From NCBI GenBank assembly GCA_963969595.1, contig OZ018409.1:32563282-32627281 (forward strand): a stretch of DNA of 64,000 nt, written 5' to 3'. A program made the translations under genes and the position numbers. The notes under the pieces are model-generated. The model made no database searches. It was not told the origin of the DNA and saw only the letters and a list, made by a program, of their open reading frames with translations. Positions 12,593-24,773 of this stretch are shown piece after piece (position 1 is the stretch's first letter; every line of letters begins with the position of its first letter). Origin of the DNA: Neckera pumila (lineage: Eukaryota > Streptophyta > Bryopsida > Hypnales > Neckeraceae).

Positions 12593-12649
12593 ATCATACT
12601 ATTAGCTAATTTAAATTATCTATGCAATCATGAACAAGAATTTTAAATT

Positions 12650-13549
12650 ATAAACCATATAGTATACTCCATATAGTATATACAATAACTTTTTATTGTC
12701 CCGGCTAAAAGAGGCAACAAAAATTGCCTTCCTAAAAAAAAAAAATAATTAAGGTAGAGTTGTGCAAAGAAGAATGAAAGATTATCTTTATCAAAGGCCA
12801 TACAAATGATCAATTTCTATATGCATGAATAGAAAAATATCATTATGTAAATCCTAAAGCTTAAATGTTCTTTATACTACTATTAATGCATTCAATTGTT
12901 TGAAATTACAAAAACTTGACTTTGTAAATTTAAAAAAAATTCAAAATTCAAATTCAAATTTTTTTTGAATTTATAAACCATTTATATAATTTTAATTTGT
13001 TACTTGTAAATTTGATGTTTAAATATATTAAAAAATCTAAAAATTTAAATGTAGTAATGAATTGAATTAATGAAGTTTAAATGAAATAGTTTATCCTGTC
13101 AAGTAGTCTATATTTGACTAAACTACTAGTATTTTGAGAGATCATTTTGGATGTAATAATGCTAGAAAGTAATTTCTCTTGCATTAATTGAAGGATTTAT
13201 ATTGTTGCTTCACTAGAACTCTATTGCTCTATTTGATGACAAATATGATCAAGTTATAATTATGAAGCTTTAAATTATTGAAGATTTAAAATCTAGGATC
13301 TAAAAATTTATAAATTTTGACTTTTTAAACTTCTAAACCAGTGAAATTCTAATTTATAAATTAATAGTTTTAAAAAACTGATTTGTATCTTTGTTTTATT
13401 AAAATCATAAGTATATAATCATTCTAAATTTTATTGAATTTTAGATTACTTTGAATGAAATAGTCTTTTCTACTAAATTATTGTTGTTTATAAAATTAAA
13501 AATAGCTTCAAAAAATAGGTCAATTCTATTAGGTTGAAGAAGAAAGTCA
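12650..13549. other. Intergenic A+T-rich DNA
   Basis: Very A+T-rich with short inverted AAATTC/GAATTT stretches at about 12935-12975. No gene or transposon end recognised. Confidence 0.5.
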
Positions 13550-14906
13550 CACAACCAAACAGGATGTTTTGCAAGAAATACCTATACTATTTTAAATCAC
13601 ACGTTGGGTACTTGTTTGTTTTTGGTCATAACTTTTGCCTTTTGGTTCCAAATGGTTCAATATTTATAAGGAAGGTTCGAATAACTATTGTACAACTTGA
13701 CTAATTTTTTTTCAAATTTTCATTTTTTAATTGTCCAAAAATAGCCCCCAATTTTATGCCACACTTGCCAAATTTGGAGATCTTAGTACTATTTGGTATT
13801 AAGAAAAAAAATATTTGGAAGTGAAATTCAAAAGAGATGTTCTTCTTGAAGACTTGTAGCTTTTGTTTGAAGGAATTGTAAAAAATTTGAATTGTATGTC
13901 ATATAGAAGTCTACAAAGTGAACTTCTTTTTGCTTGCATTTCCAAAAATAAAAAATGTTATTTTGGTATTTCTTTCAATGAATGACCATTTCCATAGAAA
14001 TGTTATTGTAAATGGATAGTTTTAATTTATTTCTTTAATTTTTTCCTATTTTTTCCTAATTAAAACATTGAAGTATCTATTTCTTGAGATTTGGCATTTT
14101 TCTAATCCTCCTAATTAGAGAAATTTTGTATGATATTTCTTTGGTAATTACCTTTATTTTTAAAGGTTTGTAAGTATTGTGAAAATGCAACAAAATAAGC
14201 AAATGTTTCTTGCAATCACTCAATATTCCAAATGCATACAATACCAATGTTTCAACCCCGCTTAATGCCCAAGGCCTTTTTTGAGCTTTTAGGAATTTAC
14301 TATAAATTGAACAAAAATCTAACATTTTGATAAGTTGTATCAATTTTTTTTCAATTGTAATCATACAAATGCAAAGTAGACATGTTAGAGATCACATAGG
14401 AAAAGAAAACACAACAATATTACTTACGGATTGAAAGATTATAATGTTTGATCATGAGGATGTTTTAACTATGAAAATCATTTGAACTTTTGAAGTCTTT
14501 TAATCCACTTTTCACATGTCAAATCTAAACCAATGGTCACCATAAAATATAAACTTAAAGGGCCTAACATGTATATCCCCAATCAATTTATAGCTTCTCA
14601 AAAATCTACTCTAATTTTTTTTTTTAAATGAATTTCTAATGTGATTTTTTCTCCAAGATTTAGTTAATTTGAGGCTCATTTTCAAGAGCCCTAAAGACTA
14701 TGGAAAGTCAAGATTGCAGTGGACACCTTTGTACAAAATCTTGAATAAAAAAACCATAATCAATCATTTTCACAATTAGATTTTTGATACTAAAACTAGA
14801 CTTCAAAAAGCTTTTTTCAAAAAAATATAAACTACTAGAAATAGCAAATTGGTTAGGTTTAAAGTATTGTTGACACCAAAATTTGGTGCCTTGGGCATTT
14901 AGGGGT
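13550..14906 (+). mobile_element. Diverged long copy of the TTAA-type transposon (subfamily B-like)
   Basis: The right end GCATTTAGGGGTTAA, preceded by GCCTTGG, matches the right end of the copy at 52.1 kb. AAACAGGAT followed by ATACCTAT near 13560, and the GGTCATAACTTTTG block, match its left part in the same order. The left terminus itself has decayed and the middle is longer than in other copies. Confidence 0.45.
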
Positions 14907-15067
14907 TAACCACATATTCCATTGTGGACCTCTCTATTTGCAATGTGGGTATATATTTCAGTCTTGAAATGTCTATATGCATTGCTTAATTTTCAATAAC
15001 AACCTTGAAGGCTTGCATTCTCCACAAGAGAATCAAAGGCTTGCTTCACAACAAAGGACCAAATAGC

Positions 15068-15442
15068 CATTAGAGAAAAAAATGAGCCCTCCAAAGGGTT
15101 GCTCCACAGCCCTCCAGAGAACCCTGAAATCTAATTTTACGAGGAAAAAAACCGCTTATTTTCCCTATTTTTGCGCAGCAGTTTCTGCTGTGACAGTGGC
15201 GCAGGAAGTCAATTTGCAAATAAAAAATTAATAAAAAACAAAAAGATTTTTTTTTAATCTTTAAAAAATTTAAAAATTAAAAGTTAAAATTAATAAAAAA
15301 TACAAAAGCTGATTGGTTTGGCAAGCTAAATTGACTGCTCACTTGCAACCATTTTGAGGTTGTAGGCCAAGTTTGAAATAGCTTGGCCAATGGCCATGTC
15401 AATGTGGAGCAGCCCTCCGGAGGGCTACTTTTTTTTCTAATG
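15068..15442. mobile_element. CATTAGAG-type MITE, 375 bp
   Basis: Ends CATTAGAGAAAAAAATGAGC and (inverse) CATTAGAAAAAAAAGTAGCC, with GCCCTCCAAAGGG and GCCCTCCGGAGGGC palindromes just inside. Internal blocks GCAGTTTCTGCTGTGACAGT and AAATAGCTTGGCC recur in the copies at 40.9 and 48.8 kb. Confidence 0.8.
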
Positions 15443-15780
15443 CTTGCATCAACAAAAGGTTTCTCTAGACCAGAAACAACTAAATTCAAATTTGACAACA
15501 ATATTTGTTTACAAGAATTTTTAGACTTAATTGCCTCCGACATTATCAATTGAGCCAACATAAATATAAATAAGTTTTATATTGTTTTTGCATGCAAGTT
15601 CAATCAAGCAACAATGCATACACCTTTGACTTCCTCAAGCATTATGATACAATCATCTCTAGAATATGATTTGAGCATCCAAAATCACCATTCATTGCAA
15701 ATAAGTAAAAAAAGGGTTGGAAACTGAATATATAAGAATAATGCAAAAATTTAGCAAATACAAGATAATTAAACAATACA

Positions 15781-15997
15781 GAAAGTTTGGGCTTTGTGGA
15801 GGGTCGTCTGACAAGGCACATTTGCGCATTTGAAAAAAAAAAAAAATTAATATTTATTTATCTATTTTTGAGATTTTAGTTATTATTATTATTTATTATT
15901 ATTATTATTATTAATTTTTTTTAATTTGTTTTTTCTGTAATTGCACATTTTATTGTAGCTGCAATGGCCCTCCGCGGGGTCCAGATTTCTTCTAATG
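15781..15997. mobile_element. CATTAGAG-type MITE, partial
   Basis: The right end, read inversely CATTAGAAGAAATCTGGACC, then GCGGAGGGCC and a TGTGCAATTACAG block, matches the element at 49367-49643. The left end is not clear. A TTA/ATT microsatellite (about 15882-15912) sits inside. Confidence 0.6.
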
Positions 15998-16053
15998 AAG
16001 CAAAGAACTTCATCCCAAATACAAAGAAATGACCACTTCCAATATTCAATTTA

Positions 16054-17010
16054 TTAACCCCTAAAGCCCTAAACATGCTTTTTTGAGAACATAGCGTTTT
16101 TGGGCAACTCACTATGAGCGGAGTTTTTAATTTTTTTCTTTGAAATTTTCACACAACATTTTCCCAAGGAGTAGCTTTAAGGCCCAACAATTTTCATAAC
16201 TTTTGACTACATGATTAAAAAGTAATTGCATGATATGTCATTTTCATTGCTCGGCAGGTAGCCTAGGTAGCAAAAAAAACTTCTTTAAAAATCACTTTTT
16301 AAGAAAATAAAAATTTGAAATTGGTTCTTTAGATTTATATGTATGCGGGAAGCTTTGAATTATTCCATTTGAATTTACGACACAAAAGTTATGAGGATTC
16401 TTAGTTTAGGGTGGTTTATGGGTTGTAAGTTATGAAATCTCTACAATAAAATAAACTTTGAAGTCCTTTATCTAACTCAATTTTCAATATTTTTGAATAA
16501 AACAAAAAACATTAGGTGTATATTGTTTATTACAACATTACCGCCATTGAGATTGGCATTTTTCAATTCCGTAATTAAATTCTTGACAATTTAGTATTTT
16601 GAGTCATTCTCTACCTCTTTCTATTTACAATTTTTTTCCTATATGTTGTACAATTCCAAATGATCTGAAAATTTTCAAGGATGTATCCACCTTGCCTTGA
16701 AGAGTGAATCCAAAGAGTAACCACCATTTTGGACATTTTTTCATACAAATGTGACCTTGTGAAGGGCAGCTGCCCGGATTTTTGCAGTGATTAAAAAGGG
16801 ATTTTTGTCAATTCTAACGCTATTATCTTGCAATCTACATGGTGGAAAATTCTGAAATTTTTTCCCCATCTTCTTAAATCAGTGTACTACAAGATCCTAC
16901 GGTTACATGTGTTTCAAAAGTGTTTTTTTCTAAAATTTGTTACTTGTATTAGAAATGGCAGTTTTGGAGCGATTTTGGTGAAAACATAGTCAAAAACCTT
17001 TCAGGGTTAA
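16054..17010 (+). mobile_element. TTAA-type transposon, copy 3 (subfamily A)
   Basis: Left end TTAACCCCTAAAGCCC, right end CCTTTCAGGGTTAA, 957 bp including both TTAA. Same body order as copies 1 and 2. Outside the TTAA the flanks (TTTA / GGCAC) show no duplication. Confidence 0.88.
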
Positions 17011-18129
17011 GGCACAAATGATTGAAAGCAAGGCAATCTACAAAATACCCGTTGTAGCTTACAATTTACTAAGTCTATTCATGCTTAAATTTTAATTAGG
17101 TGCTGATATTGAAACAAGATTGATAATGTGAGACATCTTTAGGATGAGCTCCTATAGCTAGCAACCTTCAAAGATTCTTGTTTTTACTATTTTTTGGCAT
17201 GATAACGTCCCCACTTCCTAAAGATATGTTTGCACTTGGTGTAAAGAATGGTGTTAGAAAAACAAATCCAATCAAATGGTGTACCTAATTTAGGTATTGC
17301 TAAATTAATGCATGGTCAATAATAAATGCTTATACCTTAATGCTAATTACTTTGGCAATTTCAAAAGAACCAAATTTTTATAGTCTTTAGTTGCCCCAAT
17401 TTGCTAAAATTATGTTCACATTTGTTGGTAAGAGTGGTGTTCATAAGCAAAGTGAATTAAGTCTAAAGATGTGCGTAACTTAGGCATCGCTATTGATGCA
17501 CAATGAATATTAGATTTGCATACCTTTGTGCAAACTGCTATCTTGAACAATTCATCCAACTCCTTCATTCAATTTTCCTATCTCTATTTGCAACTTTTCT
17601 AGTCTCTTCAAACTAATCACAATTACAGGGTGTCACTTCCTATGTCTTTAGCCCCTATTCTTTAGTTCAACAAAGTTATTGTATGCATCATAGACCAATA
17701 GTTCAAAAAGAGCCTTTCTTTAACAAAGTTATGCCACTTGTCCTGACTCTTTGGAGTCAATTGTGGGATTGTCTTTGCCCCCACCCGTTCTTTAGTTCTG
17801 CAAAGTTATCATAGGCATCATAGATCAATCGTTAAAAAAGAGTCTTCCTTTAACGAAGGTATGTCACTTGTACTAATTCTTTGAAGTCGATTGTGAGATT
17901 TTTACTGAACAAACTCTTCATTCACACCAACCACTTATTAGTTGGAATTGTGCTCTCCAGTGATCAATAAACTGGCTAAATTGCACCAAGTTTCTACCAA
18001 AAAAAACCCATTGCTAAACATACATTGTAGAAATGTCTGTTAGAAAAAAAAATTTGAGCCAAATTTCAAAGTATGTACATTTGGTGGTGGCCAAATTCTC
18101 TTTTCATTTGATGTGCCAGTAGCATCTGT
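17011..18129. repeat. Intergenic DNA with two degenerate tandem duplications
   Basis: Two blocks of about 195 bp (from about 17200 and 17395) share a spaced pattern. Blocks of about 129 bp beginning TTCTTTAGTT at about 17659 and 17788 are clearly duplicated, with GCATCATAGAYCAAT and GAGTCTTCCTTTAACG-like parts. No coding frame recognised. Confidence 0.5.
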
Positions 18130-18847
18130 CAACAATTTTTTTTTCATCCAATAGCCATGGCGTGATCTAGGCCATGGATTCAGTACCTGTGGTGGCTACA
18201 GTGAACGGCCTGATGTAGCTAGGGCTAGGGTTTAGGTCGTTTTCCCCAATTGCAAGAGATTAGCGTCAGTCTTCTACAGCTTAGTCAATGTGTTAGCATT
18301 AATGTCTGTACTTAGTTTTCTGGTTTAGCAATAATGGTTTAGATAAGTGGCATTTGAATTCTAAGCTACCCCGCATCTTTCAAAATTTTGGAGGCGCCCA
18401 CCACGCCACTTCCTTGCGTGCATCCGATTTCTTCAAGTTTCATACTGCTGTGAAAATCCTGGAGGCTAGAGCTACTCTAAGGTCTGAGCGCCTGACAATC
18501 TCCCGCATTCACTACATTGTGAAAATGGAGGCTGCTTATCAATGTGTGCACAAAGTTTGAGAATGGTGAATTGGTGATGGTCTGAGCGACCAATGGTGTG
18601 CCACTGCGCCGACTGGCCTTCAACGGCACCAACAATTATGTATTTCACCAATGCTGGAATTTTGTCTTCCTCACCTTGTTTTCCGTCGCTTGCTTATGCT
18701 TGTGCTTGCACCTGCGGTTTTGTTGTCATTCTTGCTATTTGCGATTGCGCTTGGATTGGTACTATTGGCCGCGTTGGGATTGTCATTGGGGTGCAGGTCG
18801 GAGCTTTCCTCATAGCACCACGACTCAAACTTCCTGAGAACTTTTGA
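18130..18847 (+). other. G+C-richer leader of the decayed hAT element
   Basis: Composition shifts to G+C-richer DNA here and stays so to about 24.8 kb. Open frames of 68-84 codons occur, but none matches a family I know. By position this is the 5' part of the hAT element, or the host sequence it entered. Confidence 0.35.
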
Positions 18848-20740
18848 GTGAGGACTTTTGGATCCAGTCAGAATACTAGTGGCATGGGGAAGTACTTGCT
18901 GCCGCGTGCTTCGATTACTGGTTTTGGTGACAACGTGCACGCTCCAATCTTGGATGATGCTGGTTTTGGTGATGACATGACTCATGTGTCGGAGACGTGC
19001 CTCTCGCAGTCTCTTCCCGAAGCAGTCCGCAATTGTTCTATTCCCAAGGCCACCATAGTCTCGCCAGTGATGCCCCAGGTACCCGATGTTGCTGCGATGG
19101 CCCGTGCCCGGAAGAGAAGGAAAACGGCCCAAACAATGATCACAAGGCGCTGGCAAGAAGTGTGGTCCTACAAGTTTGCATGGGCGGAAGGGGAGTTCAA
19201 CTCCAATGGCAACGTGGTGGGGTTTGTTTGTCGCAGTTGCATTACCATTACCGGGAGATGCAAGGTGATGGTACTAAAGGCAGACAATTTGGAGAAGCAC
19301 GAGGACAAGCGCACTTATAAAGAGGATGGCGTCCCTTTTGCTCACCTCAAGAAGGGTGATACTTTTGTAAAGACTGATTGCAAGCACCTCCAGTTAGTGC
19401 AGCTATGGGCAGGGCAGAAGAAATCAGCCACGGTTGTTGATCAATTGCAAGGAGGTCTTGAAGGCGAGTTGAAGAGAAGGAAGTCCAGTTCTCAACTTTA
19501 TTTCACATTTTGAGTCGTGGTTGTCCTATGTGCGACTACAAGCGCCAGCAGCACTTGCTCAGGCAGGTTAAAGTAAGAAATCTTCCGAGGAAGCATTGGT
19601 CAGAGACGACGGGCTGGGAAATGAGTGAGCATATTCATGAATCTGTTTTTGGTGCCTTGAAGGGTGTTGTTCAATCGGCCTCCATTATTTCCATCAATGC
19701 TGATGAAGTTATAGCAGCGGACAACACCTCTTGGGTGGAAGTCCATATTTATGCCATGGATCAGTGGAATAGAGTGTCGCACCTATTGCATCTTTCCTGC
19801 ATTTCGGAGAGCGGTACCATAGACAATTTAACGGAGGTAATTATGCATGCGTTAATGGGAGAGGGAGGGTTGATGCGTGAAGAAAATTGCTCCCAAATTG
19901 ATATGTTTTGGTGCCGATGGAGTCAGCACATTTCAAAGCCCTAGGACTAGAGTAACAACTCAAATTCGCGAGAAGTAGGCTCCACTTCTAATTGACGCTA
20001 GTTGTATCAATCATTGTCTCAACCTTGTCGTGGAAACTTTGTCTAAGTTTCCATTGATTGCACGTATTGAGGGCCTTTTTCAATCTGCATATGCTTATTT
20101 TTGCCGCAGCAACAAGCGGCATGTTGAGATGCAAAGGCTTGCTGATCTCATGGAAACTAAGGGTAACAAGATGGTTCGTAACGTGGAAACATGATGGATT
20201 TCGATGAGGAGTCCCGTTGCAAGAATTTTCTCAGAGTACTACACTTTGCTGGTGAAGATGGGCGTGGACATGACTGGCGGACTTAGTTTGAAGCCTACTG
20301 CGGGGGCTACCAACAATTTTGACCTCTTGTCCGATGTAGAGGTGCTCTTGTTGTTGGCTTTGTTTATTCCGCTTGTCACTGCCGTACACTACTTGATGAA
20401 GCTTTCATAGGCCCATGATATCTTCATTTGTGATTTCCTGCAAGTCGTGAAATTGTGCCAATCCAAACTAAGTCTCATGTTCCTAGATGCAACCACTGCA
20501 TACAGCAAGCTTGACTTTCCTTGTTACAGTGACTTGGTCTCCCTTTCTAGCGTAGAGATCCTACTGTAGTGGCAGCAGCTGCCCAAAGATACTAGTATTT
20601 GTCACTTGTTGTTCAATTTTGAAAAGACTCATGTGTTTGCAAGGTGCCATGATAAGCAAACAGGGGCTCATCTCTTTGTGACGCAAGAGGAATACAATCG
20701 GCTGCAAAACAATGTCAAGCGGCAATTCTTAGGCAAGCCT
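18848..20740 (+). pseudogene. hAT-family transposase, decayed 5' and central part
   Basis: The frame at 18848-19513 carries a basic R-K-R-R-K block and a BED-like zinc-binding region (Cys residues in V-C-R-S-C, then K-A-D-N-L-E-K-H). A frame change near 19480 leads into F-H-I-L-S-R-G-C-P-M, then SINADEVIAADNTSWVEVHI, the usual start of the hAT/ZNF862-like catalytic region. A second frame change near 19905 leads to F-G-A-D-G-V, and HCLNLVVETLSKFPLIARIE follows. In-frame stops lie at about 19976 and 20192. The central helical region continues through ETKGNKMVRNVE to about 20410, with weak similarity to about 20735. Transposases of this group move DNA by cut and paste. This copy cannot make a functional enzyme. 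Its C-terminal end is displaced to 24180-24773. Confidence 0.85.
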
Positions 20741-21186
20741 CTTCCCTTTTTTTCTTTGGCAATTTTATTTGTTTGGTGCTTGGCCTCTATTCAGTTGTGC
20801 TTCAACTCAGTTGTACTTCAATGTTATGGCTTGCAGCTTTTTGCTTGTTCACATGTTTGGGTTCATGCTGTATGTTTAGGGGCCTCAGTTTTTTCAATGC
20901 GAGTCTATGTGGTTTTTCTGGTTCATTTCACGATGGCTTGGCTTCTTCTTTCCCAATTTTTTTTGATTGAAAGCACTCTAAGCCTGTGCAGCTAACGGTG
21001 GCTTGGCTTTTTGTTTCCAATTTTTTTTTTCTTGAAAGCACTGTAAGCATTTAAGCAGGTACAACTGACAATACCTGTGCTTTTTGTTTTCTCATTTTTT
21101 TTCCTTGAAACTAGGTGCAGTTGACAATACCTCAGCTTCTTCTTTCCCATTTTTTTTTATTGAAATCTATTTAAGGTCATTCTAGC
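20741..21186. repeat. Degenerate T-rich tandem repeats
   Basis: A unit of about 60-70 bp (GGCTTGGCTTCTTCTTTCCC, a poly-T run, then GAAAGCACTCTAAGC and TGCAGCTGACAATACC-like parts) repeats about five times and runs into the retroelement fragment. It lies at the junction of the hAT fragment with the Ty3/gypsy fragment. Confidence 0.6.
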
Positions 21187-22829
21187 ATGGCTTGCCATTT
21201 CCCATTTTTTTTGATGGAAAGCATATTCAGGTGGTTCAGGTGGTCAACTCTAAAGAGGAAAAACGGGCTGCATTATTTTAAGCAGACCCGCCTCTATATA
21301 CCAGATGGCATACTCAGAAAGGAATTGCTGCATGATTACCATAACACTCCGATGTCGGGACACAAAGGCGTGGTTCCAACACTGGCGGAGTTGAAAAAGC
21401 AATACTTCTGGCCATTAATGGAGGAAGACGTAGAGGATTATGTCAGATCATGTGCAAAGTGCCAAATGAGCAAGCATAGCACTCAGAAAAAGGTGGGCAA
21501 AATTTTGCCACTACCGATCCTACAAAGACCGTTCCATGCGATTTCAATAGGCTTTATGACGGGGTTTCCGAAGGTCGGGGACATGGACTGCATATTCGTA
21601 ATAATATGTAGGTTGTCCAAATGGGCCGCGTTTATCTCATGTCCAAAGTCGTATATGGCGGAACTGGTGGCCAAGCTATTCTTTGAACATTGGGTCAAGG
21701 ATAGGTGCTTACCGTGGGACATTTTGAGTGATAGAGATACGGTGTTTTAGATACTATTTTGGCAACACCTGTGCAGGAAGTCAGGTGTGGATCTCACGAT
21801 GACGACGGCTTTCAGACCAAGTGCAGATGGTCAAATGGAAAGAATAAACCGTATCATCAACATGTACATGAGATCATTTTGTGAAGGGGACCAATTGGAT
21901 TGGCTTGAGGTGATACACGTAGCACAACATTGCTACAACACCACCGAGACGCACTCGCATGGTGAATCACCGTTTAAGGTTGTCTATGGACAAGAACCGG
22001 TAAAACCGGTAGACTTAGCTCGGGGACGGAGCGAAGCGCACCGTGACCAAGATAGACACGTCGGATTCTACTCGAAGGATGCCATAGCAGTAGTGTAGAA
22101 GCGCGAGGCCCTACTAAGGAATTGTAGAGCGCGCTTGCTAAAGGCACAAAAGCGGTATTGTGATGCCGCAAACAAACATCGAAGAGAAGTGGAGTTCAAG
22201 GAGGGAGACAAAGTATGGTTGGACTCGAGAACTTGAACATCTCGCCTGAGATCTCGCTCAACTGGGCAGCTAAATGGGTTGGTCCGTTCCCAATTGACAA
22301 AGTGGTCCATAAGGACACTTATAGGTTGGAGTTACCAACAAAAACGGGAAAGCCTTTGCATCCAGTGTTCCATGTATCGCTCTTGAAGAAGTATTACCGA
22401 GACGATAGAGAGTTGCACGAGTGGCAACAAGACCCACGGCCGCCACCCGAGTATGAGACTTGGGATGGTGTGCAAGGAAAAGTGAAGTCCATCATCGGAG
22501 CTCGGCAACTCAAGAAGCATGGGAAACAATACAAGTGTATAATGCATGGTTACTCCCAGTTCAAATTCGAATGGATTAAAGGAGCATACTTGAAGAATGT
22601 AAAGCACCTCACCGCGCCGTGGGATATCTGTGAAAAAGAGCTGGAACGGGAAAAGAAAGAGGCGAAGAAACGCAAGTCTAAGAAGACAAGCGAAGATGAC
22701 GACCTTGTTTTGGACAACAACATAGTGCCAAGTGACACTGAGGAGAACACGGGGAGAAAACGGATCACTCCGCAACCGAAGCACACGATCACGAAGAGGA
22801 TCCAACAAAGACTGAGGTCTAAGTGTTGA
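21187..22829 (+). pseudogene. Ty3/gypsy chromovirus integrase and chromodomain, decayed
   Basis: Remains of the 3' end of a pol gene in three pieces. At 21250-21750 lie an HHCC zinc-binding region (H-x-x-P-M-S-G-H-K-G, then C-A-K-C) and the first part of the integrase core, closed by TAG. At 21787-22098 lies the second part of the core, with FRPSADGQMERINR. From 22215 comes the C-terminal barrel (WVGPFPIDKVVHKDTYRLEL, then H-P-V-F-H-V-S-L-L-K) followed by a chromodomain-like stretch with a W-I-K-G core. Gag, protease, reverse transcriptase and RNase H are missing, and no left LTR is visible. In such elements the integrase inserts cDNA, and the chromodomain biases the sites toward marked chromatin. 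This copy is dead and lies within the hAT remnant. Confidence 0.9.
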
Positions 22830-23470
22830 TGGGGACATCAACTTCTCTAAGTGGGGGAGGCTCAACTCAAGTAAGTAGCTCGAGCCTCACGGGACCCAGA
22901 ACAATCGATGCAAGTGTAGAGGCAAGAGAGTAAAAATGATGAAAGGAACGCCCAGTTCGAGTGAAGGGTGAGACGTGTCCTAAGTCTGAAGACAAACGGA
23001 AGGGAAGACTCGAAAGATGGACGCCGCCTAGGAGACACACCGTAGGCTTGAAAGAGTTAAGGGATGCTTGATAGTGGCGATCTCACGATGCGGGAGCCAA
23101 GCTGGTGGTGGATTCATCAGCTAGGCTCGCTTTGGAGTGATACACGCATGGTGGGCCAACCATGTCCCAAAAGGGTGAACAAAGGATGGGAGTTGCTATC
23201 CTAGAACACATTCTACCGGCTGGCACAAAGTGTCTGTAACTCGTATTGTGGCACGCGAGGTCTAAGGAGTTGGGAACTGAAGTAAGCGTATGAAAGGGTC
23301 AACAGGTGCCTAGTCAGTGCGGAGGTTGACCGGCTCAAGGAGGAAAGCACCAAGTGAGAAGAAACGAAGTGCAAGTACAAACTCTTGAACACGGGAAGTG
23401 GCGACTCCTAAGTATAGGTGAATAGGAGGTCTTCGCGGACTAGGGCGGAGAGTGTCTTAGATTTAAGCCT
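22830..23470 (+). other. Non-coding spacer between chromodomain and polypurine tract
   Basis: It begins with TGATGGGGACATCAACTTCT and a GTGGGGGAGGCT tract, a diverged copy of the sequence that precedes the LTR at 23471 (TGATGAGGACATCAAGTG). Nothing else recognised. Confidence 0.5.
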
Positions 23471-23850
23471 TGATGAGGACATCAAGTGTTCTAAGTGAGG
23501 GAGGATGTAACGGGGTCCTGACTAAGGGGCTGGGCCCGTGGCTAAGTAGCGCCACGGCCCCTTGGCAAACCCGGCACGTCATGAAGGCGCGCATTAAAGG
23601 ATGGCGCCCGGGACATGGCGAGGGCAGACTCCGGATGGGGCGCACGGGGCTGGAAGACCCGGGGCGTAAGGCAGGAAGGCCCGTGGCGCGGGGCGTCACG
23701 AAGGGTCTCCCGGGGCAACTCTCGGGTTGCCAAGGGAGACTTGGGGGTGAGACTGATTAGACTCCACCAAGGGTACTTAGTGGGAACTAGGGTGGACCGC
23801 TCCTGTGTTTGGTTTAGGGTTCTCGATCATGCTTATTGAAAGTGCAGGTT
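23471..23850 (+). mobile_element. Polypurine tract and probable 3' LTR start of the chromovirus
   Basis: GTGAGGGAGGA followed by TGTAACGGGG at about 23505 is the normal polypurine-tract/LTR junction of chromoviruses. The G+C-rich stretch after it would be the LTR. Its right border is not clear, so the end given is approximate. Open frames on both strands here are composition artefacts. Confidence 0.6.
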
Positions 23851-23910
23851 CAACTCATGGAGTTGTGGTGGATGATTCAAGCGCTTAACTAGTGTTTGCG
23901 AGGATTGAGT

Positions 23911-24126
23911 CACTATAAGAAACTCACATTTTAGGTGACAAGCCTGAATTTTTCTTGATGAATTTTAGTAGAAATTCAATGCAACAAACCCATGTTTTTT
24001 GCCAGCAAAAATGTCCAACGTAACATCACTATTGATATAAAAACATTGGTTTGTTGCATTGACATCCACTGAAATCCGTCAAGAAAAATCGGAGCTTGTC
24101 ACCTAAAACGCAGGTTTCTTATAGTG
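23911..24126. mobile_element. CACTA-superfamily MITE, 216 bp, with target duplication
   Basis: Ends CACTATAAGAAAC and GTTTCTTATAGTG. The inverted similarity extends about 45 bp, with TTAGGTGACAAGC and GCTTGTCACCTAA. It is flanked by AGT on both sides (23908-23910 and 24127-24129), the 3-bp target duplication expected of CACTA elements. Confidence 0.92.
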
Positions 24127-24179
24127 AGTGTTTCAAGGGCTTGGCGCTTAAAATGTAAAAAACATAGTTGAGTGCTTGA

Positions 24180-24773
24180 AGCTTCTTTGTTGCTTGACTT
24201 TGTGGTCTCATACTACTTTACTTGAACCTGCACAGAGATTGCTCAATGCCTCAATGCCGAGCCTGACCGTAGGTTCCCACAGCAGGAGCTCTTGGATGCA
24301 TTTGAAGTCATATATCCGTAGTATTGGCGGCAGGATGGAACTGATGCTTGTTTCGGCCATCACTTGGAGTGCTTAAAGAATTTTTTGCAAGACCAAGAGT
24401 GGTTCACAAAGGATAGCCCTACATTGTTCCAGAAATTTTATCATTGTCCAACTTGGACAATCAACAGGGCCTCTTCAAGGTGACAATGAAGGCAAATGCT
24501 GAGGCAGCATGTAGCCCACCCTTTCAACAAAATCCTGTCATCAAATTGTGGCGCAAACTCTCCCAATCCCGGCATTTGAGTAAGCTGATTTCAAAATATT
24601 TTAAGCTTGCTGAGATAGGATGTTGCTTGGTTCTTGGTTCAATGGAGGATGAGAGATGTTTCTCTACTCAAAAGTTCCTAAAATCTTGCCAAAGAAATAG
24701 GCTAGGAAAGCATTTGCCCCTTGTTGTGCGGATGTTTGGCCAGAAATACTTTACACTTGAGAATTTCCCTTAG
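24180..24773 (+). pseudogene. hAT-family transposase, decayed 3' part with dimerisation domain
   Basis: The frame passing about 24245-24430 reads P-D-R-R-F-P-Q-Q-E-L-L-D-A-F-E-V and then Y-P-stop-Y-W. From 24444 another frame ends with KYFKLAEIGCCLVLGSMEDE, then R-C-F-S-T and N-R-L-G-K-H-L-P-L-V-V-R-M-F. These are the hAT C-terminal dimerisation (Dimer_Tnp_hAT) hallmarks. By family order it continues the fragment ending near 20740, so the two are parts of one element split by later insertions. Confidence 0.85.

Noticed and set aside
23463..23839. Overlapping frames on both strands in G+C-rich DNA
   Set aside because: They lie in the presumed LTR, overlap one another in several frames and show no domain.
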